Assembly (NCBI RefSeq): GCF_042887685.1
Contig: NZ_JBHVOS010000027.1
Span: forward strand, 1-64,000
Direction of reading: 5' to 3'
From: Oerskovia sp042887685
GTDB lineage: Bacteria; Actinomycetota; Actinomycetes; Actinomycetales; Cellulomonadaceae
DNA length: 64,000 nt
Shown here: positions 56,284-63,428 of the stretch, one piece after another
How positions within the stretch are numbered: the first letter of the stretch is position 1
Layout of the letters: each line of letters starts with the position of its first letter
The notes under the pieces: model-generated
The model's database searches: none
The model's input: the letters and a program-made list of their open reading frames with translations, nothing else
Told to the model about the DNA's origin: nothing
Program-made: the position numbers and the translations under genes

Positions 56284-57551
56284 GCGGACCTCCCTGTCGT
56301 GGCGGCCGGGCGCGTCCTCGGGCTCACCCCGGGCCGGGCCGAGGACGCGAGCCCCGCTGCCTGCGCCCGGGCCACGACCTGCGGCAGGGCGTCGAGGAGG
56401 CGCGCGACGTCGTCGGGCGTCGAGGTGGCCCCGAGCGAGAACCGCAGCGCACCGCGCGCGTCCTCCTCGGAGACCCCCATCGCGAGCAGGACGTGCGAGG
56501 GCTGCGGCACGCCGGCCTGGCACGCGGAACCCGTGGACGTCTGGACGCCCGCCGAGTCGAGCAGGTACAGCAGCGAGTCGCCCTCGGAACCGGGGAACGT
56601 GAAGTGCGCGTTGCCGGGGAGGCGCAGCGACGGGTCCGTGAGCGGGTCGGGGCCGCGCAGCATGGCGTCGGGCACGGCGGCACGCACGCCGCGGACCAGG
56701 TCGTCGCGCAGCGACGCGAGGTGCGCGGCACGCTCGGCGCGGCCCGCGACGGCCTCGGCCACCGCGACCGCGAACGCACGGATGGCGGGCGTGTCGAGCG
56801 TGCCCGAGCGCACGCCGCGCTCCTGCCCGCCGCCGTGCAGCACCGGTGTCAGGGGCAGGCCGCGCTTCGCGACCAGGGCGCCCACACCCATGGGCCCCCC
56901 GAGCTTGTGGCCCGTGAGGGTCAGGGCGTCGAGGCCGCTCGCGGCGAAGTCCACGGGCACCTGCCCGACGGCCTGCACGGCGTCGGAGTGCACGGGGATG
57001 CCGTACGGGCGCGCGATCTGGACGACCTCCTGGACCGGCTGGATCGTGCCGACCTCGTTGTTCGCCCACATGACCGAGATGAGCGCGACCTCGTCGCCCT
57101 TGGCGGCGAGCTCGGCGCGCAGCGCGTCGAGGTTGAGCCGACCCGCGTCGTCGACGGGCAGCAGGACGATCTCCGCGCCCGTGTGCTCGGCCATCCAGAA
57201 GGCGGGGTCGAGCACCGCGTGGTGCTCGACGGCCGAGACCAGGATCCGCCGACGGTGCGGCTCGGTGGTGCGCCGCCCCCAGAACAGTCCCTTGATCGCG
57301 AGGTTGTCCGACTCGGTGCCTCCCGCCGTGAAGATCACCTCGCTCGGGCGTGCGCCGAGCGCAGCCGCGACGGCCTCGCGCGACTCCTCGACGACGCGGC
57401 GCGCGGCCCGGCCCGCCGCGTGCAGCGACGAGGGGTTGCCGGTCTGGGTGAGCTCCGCGACGAAGGCCTCGAGCGCGGCCGGCGACATGGGCGTCGTGGC
57501 GGCGTGGTCGAGGTAGGCGCCGTGCGAGGGCTCGGCGGGCGTGGCGGTCAT
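56280..57551 (-). CDS. iscS: cysteine desulfurase IscS/NifS family
   Basis: Pyridoxal-phosphate enzyme that takes sulfur from cysteine and passes it to MnmA and other acceptors. The 423-residue product begins GAYLDHAATTPMSPAALEAF, with the His in VSAVEHHAVL, SVMWANNEVGTIQP, the PLP Lys in LTLTGHKLGGPMG and the active-site Cys loop in STGSACQAGVPQPSHVL. A short Ala/Arg-rich tail is present. The ATG at 57551 lacks a clear ribosome site (TGTGAT six bases upstream may be a -10). It overlaps mnmA, which fits its main role in tRNA thiolation. Confidence 0.95.
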   Translation of the reverse strand: MTATPAEPSHGAYLDHAATTPMSPAALEAFVAELTQTGNPSSLHAAGRAARRVVEESREAVAAALGARPSEVIFTAGGTESDNLAIKGLFWGRRTTEPHRRRILVSAVEHHAVLDPAFWMAEHTGAEIVLLPVDDAGRLNLDALRAELAAKGDEVALISVMWANNEVGTIQPVQEVVQIARPYGIPVHSDAVQAVGQVPVDFAASGLDALTLTGHKLGGPMGVGALVAKRGLPLTPVLHGGGQERGVRSGTLDTPAIRAFAVAVAEAVAGRAERAAHLASLRDDLVRGVRAAVPDAMLRGPDPLTDPSLRLPGNAHFTFPGSEGDSLLYLLDSAGVQTSTGSACQAGVPQPSHVLLAMGVSEEDARGALRFSLGATSTPDDVARLLDALPQVVARAQAAGLASSARPGVSPRTRPAATTGRSA

Positions 57552-57664
57552 GAGGCGATCACAGTCGTCCAGTCTACGAAGGTATTCGCGGGCTGCCGCC
57601 GCCACGGTGCGGACGAGGGCCGTGAGATCTGTGGAGCATTGCTGGACAGCACAGGAAAACCCGA

Positions 57665-57670
57665 TATCTT
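57665..57670 (+). promoter_or_regulatory. -10 box TATCTT of a promoter for the kinase gene
   Basis: TGGACA, 16 bases, TATCTT (57665-57670). The start site would fall at the ATG of a 23-codon open frame at 57676. Confidence 0.4.
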
Positions 57671-57675
57671 GACAG

Positions 57676-57747
57676 ATGCTCGATCGCCCTTCGGACCCTC
57701 GCCACCAGCCCGCCGCGCCACGTCGCGCGGCCGGGGTCCGCCCGTGA
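57676..57747 (+). CDS. possible 23-residue upstream open reading frame (leaderless)
   Basis: The ATG stands five bases after the -10 TATCTT and the 23-residue basic, Pro/Arg-rich frame ends with a TGA that overlaps an in-frame GTG of the kinase gene (GTGA at 57744-57747). It could be a leader that couples or controls translation, or a chance frame in GC-rich DNA. I see no family resemblance. Confidence 0.25.
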   Translation: MLDRPSDPRHQPAAPRRAAGVRP

Positions 57748-57809
57748 ACGGCGACACCTCGACAGTGCTCCCTCCCGTCCCTCCTCACCCCGTGCGAGCG
57801 TTCTGCCCC

Positions 57810-58883
57810 ATGCCCGACGACGTCGCGACCACCCGCGTGGTCCTCTCACCGCAGGACCCGCGTGCCCACGCGAGCGACCGCCTGCGGTGGGCGGCGCTCC
57901 CTCGCGACCTCCGCGACGAGATCGAGGCCACGATGGAGGCCCACGTCGTCGAGGAGATCAGCGTCGTGAGCGGCTTCCGGCCCGGGATGGGGTCGCTGCT
58001 GCGCCTGTCGACGGGCGAGCAGGTCTTCCTCAAGGCGGCCCGCACACGAGACGCCCGGGAGTGCGCCGACCTGCACCGCACCGAGGCACGCATCGCGACC
58101 CGCCTGCCCGCAGCGGTCCCCACCCCGCGCTTCCTGTGGGGCCACGGCGACGGCGACTGGATCGTGCTCGCCTACGAGGCCATCGACGGCTACCCGCCCG
58201 AGACCCCCTGGGACCCCGCGGTCCTCGCACGCGTCCTCGACACGCTCGACGACCTGGCACGCATCCCCGGAGCCCGACAGATGTCGCTGCCGCCCGCCGG
58301 GCCCCAGCTCGCGTCCGCCTCGATCGGGTGGGGTCGCATCCTGCGCGATCCTCCCGACCACCTGTCCACGGTCGCACCGTGGGCCGCTCGCAGGCTCTCC
58401 TCGCTCGCCGAGCTCGAGCTGGGCGTGCTCGTCGCGTGCGAGGGCGAGTCGATCGTCCACGGCGACATGCGTGCCCGGAACCTCACCGTCACGGACGACT
58501 CGGTCTACGTCCTCGACTGGCCCTACGCGATGCGCGGGGCCGGGTGGCTGGACCTCGCGCACCTGCTCGTGACGGTCGGAGCGCAGGGCGTCGACGGGAT
58601 CTTCGACCCGCCGGAGGTGTCCGTGCCGGGCGACGGCAGCTCGCCCACGGTGACCTGGGACGACGCCGAGCGGGCAGGGGCCTGGCTCACGGCCGTGTTC
58701 GACGACCACCCGCTCGGCGCCGAGGTGCACCCCGGTGACCTGCGGTCCATCGTCGGCGGGTTCGCGGGCTTCAGCCTGGACGTCGCGCGCAAGCCTGCTC
58801 CCCGGTCCGACCCGTGCCGCCCGACCACGGCCCTGGGACAGGCCGTCTCGGCCCTCGCCTGGCTCGAGCACCTGGGCCTCTGA
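57810..58883 (+). CDS. aminoglycoside-phosphotransferase-like small-molecule kinase
   Basis: A 357-residue APH/choline-kinase-fold protein. The nucleotide-binding Lys is in QVFLKAARTRD, ATP-lobe ends WIVLAYEAIDGYPPETPWD, the catalytic loop is SIVHGDMRARNLTVTD (H-G-D-x5-N) and the metal Asp is in VYVLDWPYAMRGAGWLDLAHLL. Substrate unknown; resistance function is not implied. The ATG at 57810 is taken as start; a GTG at 57744 (adding 22 residues) is possible because it overlaps the upstream short frame. It is divergent from iscS and convergent with etfA. Confidence 0.85.
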   Translation: MPDDVATTRVVLSPQDPRAHASDRLRWAALPRDLRDEIEATMEAHVVEEISVVSGFRPGMGSLLRLSTGEQVFLKAARTRDARECADLHRTEARIATRLPAAVPTPRFLWGHGDGDWIVLAYEAIDGYPPETPWDPAVLARVLDTLDDLARIPGARQMSLPPAGPQLASASIGWGRILRDPPDHLSTVAPWAARRLSSLAELELGVLVACEGESIVHGDMRARNLTVTDDSVYVLDWPYAMRGAGWLDLAHLLVTVGAQGVDGIFDPPEVSVPGDGSSPTVTWDDAERAGAWLTAVFDDHPLGAEVHPGDLRSIVGGFAGFSLDVARKPAPRSDPCRPTTALGQAVSALAWLEHLGL

Positions 58884-59010
58884 CCCGTTCCGCCACCTGG
58901 CGCAGCGGATCCGTCGGGACCCTCGCACCCGGCGGGTGAGCCGGCACGGCTGGGACGTGACGCCGTCGGGCAGGTCACGACGCGTGCCACGGCAGCGGCA
59001 GCCGGACAGG

Positions 59011-59047
59011 CGAACGCCCCGGCGGGCCGAGCCCGCCGGGGCGTTCG
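59011..59047. terminator. bidirectional terminator between kinase gene and etfA
   Basis: Perfect 17-bp stem (59011-59027 with 59031-59047) and CGA loop, ending 20 bases from the etfA stop codon. Confidence 0.85.
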
Positions 59048-59066
59048 TCAGAGCGTTCGGGGGGTG

Positions 59067-60044
59067 TCAGCCCTTGTGCTCCCGCAGGACCTGCGCGGCC
59101 TGGGGCAGGACCTCGGCGAGGTCTCCCACGACCGCGAAGTCCGCGATCTCGAACAGCGGGCTGTCGGAGTCGTTGTTGACGGCCACGATGACCTGCGAGG
59201 CCTGCATGCCGCCGCGGTGGTGCGGGGCCCCGGAGATCCCGGCGCCGATGTACAGGCGCGGCGCGATCGTCACGCCCGTCTGGCCGATGAACGTGTCGAA
59301 CCAGCCCTCGTAGACAGCGTCGCGCGTCGCACCGACGGCCGCACCGAGCACGTCGGCGAGCTCCTCGATCGGCCCGAAGTCGCCGTCGGTGCCACGGCCG
59401 CCCGCGACCACCGTCGCGGCCTCGGCGAGCGCGGGACGCCCGCCCTCGACGACCGGCTTCTCCTCGCGGGACACGACCGTGACGTTCGTCGCCGACGCAG
59501 GCACCTCGACGGGGAACCCGATGACCTCGGTCTGGACCGACGACTCGGCGGGCTCGGGGACGACGGAGTTGGCGCGGACCGTGAACACGGCCTGCTCGGT
59601 GACGACCTCGCACGAGGTGTCCCACGAGCCCGCGAAGACCCGCTTGTAGCCCACGGCCTTGCCGTCCTCGGCGCGGACGGCCGCCGCGTCGATCACGAGG
59701 CCGGCCCCCAGCGCGTACGCCAGGCGAGCAGCGGCCTCCTTGTTGGGGAACGTCGCCGAGAGCAGCACGACGTCCGCGTTCGCGCGGCGCACCGCGGTCA
59801 CGAGGGTCGCCGAGACGACGGCCGTGAGGTGCGCGGCGTCCTTGCTCACGGACGTGGGCAGCTCGGCCTGCAGGACCGTGTCGACGCCGTAGGCACCGAG
59901 CTGGGCGAGCGTCGTGACGCTCGGGCTGCCGAGCGTCACGGCCTTGGGGCGACCGAGGCTGCGGGCGATGGTCAGGAGCTCGAGGGCTGCGGAGCGCAGC
60001 TGCGTCTCCGGGGAGTCGAGCAGGACGAGGACGTTGGTGGTCAC
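59067..60044 (-). CDS. etfA: electron transfer flavoprotein alpha subunit
   Basis: FAD-binding subunit that carries electrons from acyl-CoA and related dehydrogenases. The 325-residue product has an N-terminal ETF domain (about 1-190) and the C-terminal FAD domain with VAGGRGTDGDFGPIEELADVLGAAVGATRDAVYEGW, GQTGVTIAPRLYIGAGISGAPHHRGGM and VAVNNDSDSPLFEIADFAVVGDLAEVLP (quoted in parts), the family signature. Length is normal. The GTG at 60044 follows GAGGGAACATC. It lies 11 bases after etfB, so the two form an operon, followed by a strong terminator. Confidence 0.95.
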   Translation of the reverse strand: MTTNVLVLLDSPETQLRSAALELLTIARSLGRPKAVTLGSPSVTTLAQLGAYGVDTVLQAELPTSVSKDAAHLTAVVSATLVTAVRRANADVVLLSATFPNKEAAARLAYALGAGLVIDAAAVRAEDGKAVGYKRVFAGSWDTSCEVVTEQAVFTVRANSVVPEPAESSVQTEVIGFPVEVPASATNVTVVSREEKPVVEGGRPALAEAATVVAGGRGTDGDFGPIEELADVLGAAVGATRDAVYEGWFDTFIGQTGVTIAPRLYIGAGISGAPHHRGGMQASQVIVAVNNDSDSPLFEIADFAVVGDLAEVLPQAAQVLREHKG

Positions 60045-60055
60045 GATGTTCCCTC

Positions 60056-60865
60056 TCAGACCAGGTCGTTACGGATGAGGAACTCGGCCAGCGCGCGGCC
60101 GCCCTCGCCCTTGTCGACGACGACCTCGACCTCGGGGCGCGGCGGGCGCGGCGTGGCGGCGAGGACGCGGGTGCGGGCGCCGGCGTCGCCCACGGTCGCG
60201 GGGTCGAGCCCCAGCGTCGCGAGGTCCCAGACCTCGATCGGCTGCGTCCGCGCGGCCATGATGAGCTTGAAGTTGGGGAACCGCGGCCAGTTGGCGTGGT
60301 CGGTCACGCTGACCACGGCGGGCAGCGGGGCCGAGAGCACCTCGAGCGCGTCGTCCAGCTCGCGCGTGACCTGGGCCGTGCGGGCCTGGACGTCCACCTC
60401 GAGCTTGCCCGCGAGCGTGAGCTGCGGCAGGTCGAGCTCGGCCGCGAGCAGCACGGGGACCACGGAACCCAGCCCGTCGAGGGCCGCCATGCCGGTGAGG
60501 ACGAGGTCGACCGGCCCCTCCTCCTCGATCGCACGGATCGCCGCGGCGAGCGTGGCGACCGTCCCGAAGTAGTCCGAGCCCGCGAGCGCCTCGTCGCTCA
60601 CGCGCACGCCACGACCGACGCCCATCTGGTAGGCCTTGCGGATCGCGGTGTCGGCCTCGGGGCCGGCCATGGTCAGGACGACGACCTCGGAGGTCTCCTG
60701 CTCGGCCTCCGGCAGCGACTCGACGATGCGCAGCGCGGCCTCGATGGCGTTCTCGTCGAGCTCGTTGAGGGTCCCCTCCTCGGACGATCGCACCACTCGC
60801 CCGGCGTCGAACCGCCGGTCGGCATGGATATCGGGAACGTACTTGACGGCGACGACGATCCTCAT
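60056..60865 (-). CDS. etfB: electron transfer flavoprotein beta subunit
   Basis: AMP-binding partner of EtfA. The 269-residue product begins MRIVVAVKYVPDIHADRRFD, has LNELDENAIEAALRI, the segment VVVLTMAGPEADTAIRKAYQMGVGRGVRV, and VLTGMAALDGLGSVVPVLLAAELDLPQLT, matching the ETF beta family (parts quoted). The ATG at 60865 has GGAGCAC upstream and starts at the conserved first strand; a longer frame to 60916 is not needed. It is divergent from glgX. Confidence 0.95.
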   Translation of the reverse strand: MRIVVAVKYVPDIHADRRFDAGRVVRSSEEGTLNELDENAIEAALRIVESLPEAEQETSEVVVLTMAGPEADTAIRKAYQMGVGRGVRVSDEALAGSDYFGTVATLAAAIRAIEEEGPVDLVLTGMAALDGLGSVVPVLLAAELDLPQLTLAGKLEVDVQARTAQVTRELDDALEVLSAPLPAVVSVTDHANWPRFPNFKLIMAARTQPIEVWDLATLGLDPATVGDAGARTRVLAATPRPPRPEVEVVVDKGEGGRALAEFLIRNDLV

Positions 60866-61034
60866 CGTGATGTGCTCCGTGGTTGGGACGACGGTGGACC
60901 CGGGTGGTACCCGCACGCCACAGCCCTTCGTGGAAGGTGTGGCACAGGCGAAACCCTACCGGGCAGCGCCGCGCAACCGGGTGAGATCTCGCGTACGACC
61001 ACCTGGTGAGCACAAGCCGTCCACGTGCGGGCCG

Positions 61035-61040
61035 CACAAT
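61035..61040 (+). promoter_or_regulatory. -10 box CACAAT of a probable leaderless glgX promoter
   Basis: CACAAT ends six bases before the GTG at 61047, so the transcript may begin at the start codon. Confidence 0.45.
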
Positions 61041-61046
61041 GGAGTG

Positions 61047-63320
61047 GTGCAAGCGCTTGCCCCCACCCCCCGCCCTCGTCCCTCGCACGTGCCGGTCCCG
61101 CAGCTCGGTGTCCGTCTCGCCGGCGACGGCGTGGACGTCGCCGTGCTCGCGTCGCACGCGAGCGCCGTCCACCTGTGCCTGCTCGACGTCTCCACCGACG
61201 GGGAGATCCACGAACGGCGCGTGCCTCTCGACGGGCCGACCCACGGCGTCTGGCACGGGCACGTGCCCGGCGTGCGCGAGGGACAGCGGTACGGCTTCCG
61301 GGCCGAGGGCCCCTGGGACCCGGCGGCGGGCTACCGGTACAACCCGGCGAAGCTCCTGCTGGACCCGTACGCGCGCGGCATCGTGGGCGAGCTCGACGAC
61401 GACCCGTCGACGCGCGGCCACGTCGCCGAGCGGGACGCCTCGGGCGCGCTCGTGGGTGACGTCCGAGGTCCCGCCGACCCCCGCGACTCGGCCGCGCACG
61501 TGCCGCACTCGGTCGTCGTCGCCCCCCTCACCGGGCACGAGCCCGTGCGCCGACCGCACGTGCCGTGGACCGACACGGTCGTCTACGAGACCCACGTCCG
61601 CGGCCTGACCATGCAGCTCGACGCGGTCCCCGAGCACCTGCGCGGCACCTACGCGGGGCTCGCGCACCCGGCGACGATCGCGCACCTGAGGTCCTTGGGC
61701 GTCACGACGGTCGAGCTGCTGCCGATCCACGCGTCCCTCACCGAGCCGCACCTCGTGGCCAAGGGGCTCACCAACTACTGGGGCTACTCGACCGCGGGCT
61801 TCTTCGCCCCCCACGCCCCGTACGCCACGCGCGCCGCGCAGGAGGCCGGGCCCGGCGCCGTCGTCGACGAGGTCCGCGGCATGGTGCACCTGCTGCACGA
61901 GGCCGGGCTCGAGGTCGTCCTCGACGTCGTCCACAACCACACGTGCGAGGGCGGCGCGGACGGCCCGCACCTGTCGTGGCGCGGCCTCGACAACCCGCTC
62001 TACTACCTGCACGACGGCGCGTCCCCGGCCCAGCTCGCGGACGTCACCGGGACGGGGAACAGCCTCGACTTCCGGCGCGCGCGGGTCGTCCAGCTGACCC
62101 TCGACTCGCTGCGCTACTGGGCGCAGGAGATCGGCGTCGACGGCTTCCGCTTCGACCTCGCGGTGACCCTGGGCCGCGGACCGGCCGGGTTCGACCCCGA
62201 CCACCCGTTCCTCGTCGCGCTCCAGACCGACCCGGTCCTGAACGGCCTCAAGCTGATCGCGGAGCCGTGGGACGTCGGACCCGGCGGATGGCGCACGGGA
62301 CAGTTCCCCGCCCCGCTGGCCGAGTGGAACGACCGCTTCCGGGGAGCCGTGCGCCAGTTCTGGCTCGCCGACCCGTGCGAGGCGTCGCACGGACGCCCCG
62401 GTCAGGGCGTGCGCGAGCTCGCGACCCGCCTGGCAGGTTCCGCGGACCTCTTCGGGCACAGCGACCCTCCGCTCATGCGGGGACCCGTGGCGTCGGTCAA
62501 CTTCGTCACGGCGCACGACGGGTTCACGCTCGCGGACCTCGTCGCCTACGAGCACAAGCACAACGAGGCCAACGGCGAGGACAACCGCGACGGCAGCGAC
62601 GACAACCGGTCCTGGAACCACGGGTTCGAGGGGCGCCTCGAGAACGAGGAGATGACGGTCGAGGGCTTCGAGCCGGGGGTCGAGATCGCGCCCTTGCGCC
62701 GCCGCTCGATCCGCAACCTCATGGCGACCCAGGTCCTGGCGGCCGGGACGCCCATGCTCACGGCGGGCGACGAGATGGGCCGCACCCAGCGCGGCAACAA
62801 CAACGCGTACTGCCAGGACGGTCCGCTGTCCTGGGTGAGCTGGGACCTGTCGCCCTGGCGCAAGGACCTCCTCGCGACCACCACCTACCTCCTGGGGCTG
62901 CGTCGCGAGCACGCCGCGCTGCGCAGCGAGACGTTCTTCCACGGCCGCCCCCGGCACTCGGCGCAGGACGCCGTCCCCGACCTCGCGTGGTTCGACGCCG
63001 CCGGCCGCCCCCTCGACCACGCGGCCTGGCACGACCCCGGCTTCCGCGTGCTGCAGATGCTGCGCACCGGGCCGCGGGCCGGCGACCGTGACGTGCTCCT
63101 GGTGCTCAACGGCGCTCTCGACGCCGTCGAGGTCACGCTCGCGGAGGTGCCGGGGCGCGCTGCCCCCGGGACGCCGTCCTGGGAGCTCGCGTGGGACTCC
63201 GACTGGGAGCACCCTGCCGAGTCCGGCGGGGACGCGACCGGTGAGGCTGCCACCGGCGGCGCCCCGGCGGCGGCCCTCCTGGAGCCGCTCAGCCTGCAGG
63301 TCTACCTCTCGCCGAGGTAG
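61047..63320 (+). CDS. glgX: glycogen debranching enzyme GlgX (isoamylase type)
   Basis: Cuts alpha-1,6 branches of glycogen trimmed by phosphorylase, releasing maltooligosaccharides. The 757-residue product has the CBM48 N-terminal domain (to about 170) and a GH13 barrel: VVLDVVHNHTCEG, nucleophile Asp in VDGFRFDLAVTLG, acid/base Glu in LIAEPWDVGPGG, and VNFVTAHDGFTLADL, with NGEDNRDGSDDNRSWNHG typical of GlgX/TreX. Length is normal. Two consecutive GTG codons (61044, 61047) are possible starts; 61047 is six bases after the -10 box. A LacI-type palindrome covers the second to sixth codon, pointing to repression by a sugar-responsive regulator. It ends in short direct repeats. Confidence 0.93.
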   Translation: MQALAPTPRPRPSHVPVPQLGVRLAGDGVDVAVLASHASAVHLCLLDVSTDGEIHERRVPLDGPTHGVWHGHVPGVREGQRYGFRAEGPWDPAAGYRYNPAKLLLDPYARGIVGELDDDPSTRGHVAERDASGALVGDVRGPADPRDSAAHVPHSVVVAPLTGHEPVRRPHVPWTDTVVYETHVRGLTMQLDAVPEHLRGTYAGLAHPATIAHLRSLGVTTVELLPIHASLTEPHLVAKGLTNYWGYSTAGFFAPHAPYATRAAQEAGPGAVVDEVRGMVHLLHEAGLEVVLDVVHNHTCEGGADGPHLSWRGLDNPLYYLHDGASPAQLADVTGTGNSLDFRRARVVQLTLDSLRYWAQEIGVDGFRFDLAVTLGRGPAGFDPDHPFLVALQTDPVLNGLKLIAEPWDVGPGGWRTGQFPAPLAEWNDRFRGAVRQFWLADPCEASHGRPGQGVRELATRLAGSADLFGHSDPPLMRGPVASVNFVTAHDGFTLADLVAYEHKHNEANGEDNRDGSDDNRSWNHGFEGRLENEEMTVEGFEPGVEIAPLRRRSIRNLMATQVLAAGTPMLTAGDEMGRTQRGNNNAYCQDGPLSWVSWDLSPWRKDLLATTTYLLGLRREHAALRSETFFHGRPRHSAQDAVPDLAWFDAAGRPLDHAAWHDPGFRVLQMLRTGPRAGDRDVLLVLNGALDAVEVTLAEVPGRAAPGTPSWELAWDSDWEHPAESGGDATGEAATGGAPAAALLEPLSLQVYLSPR
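61049..61060. promoter_or_regulatory. LacI-family-type operator at the glgX start codon
   Basis: GCAAGCGCTTGC, a perfect 12-bp palindrome with the central CG typical of LacI/GalR-family operators (for example the maltose regulators of actinobacteria). It begins at the last base of the start codon and lies where a leaderless transcript would begin. Confidence 0.7.
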
Positions 63321-63363
63321 ACGCGTCTCGTCGAGGTAGAGGCGTCTCGCCGAGGTGGAGGGC
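63307..63363 (+). repeat. three imperfect 19-bp direct repeats at the end of glgX
   Basis: Units at 63307-63325, 63326-63344 and 63345-63363 start TCTCGCCGAGGT or TCTCGTCGAGGT. The first contains the glgX stop codon. The third forms the left arm of the terminator below. Confidence 0.8.
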
Positions 63364-63399
63364 TGCGGGTCCCTCCCTCGACGACTGCCCTCTACCTCG
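63351..63399 (+). terminator. glgX terminator hairpin
   Basis: CGAGGTGGAGGGC (63351-63363) pairs with GCCCTCTACCTCG (63387-63399), one mismatch in 13 positions. Confidence 0.6.
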
Positions 63400-63416
63400 C
63401 GGCCGGGCGCGGGGTC

Positions 63417-63422
63417 TAGTCT
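63417..63422 (+). promoter_or_regulatory. -10 box TAGTCT of a probable leaderless promoter
   Basis: TAGTCT ends six bases before the ATG at 63429. No ribosome binding site is present. Confidence 0.5.
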
Positions 63423-63428
63423 CTGCGC

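Noticed and set aside
57810..58883. Aminoglycoside resistance gene.
   Set aside because: Only the general APH-kinase fold motifs are present; nothing ties it to aminoglycoside substrates.
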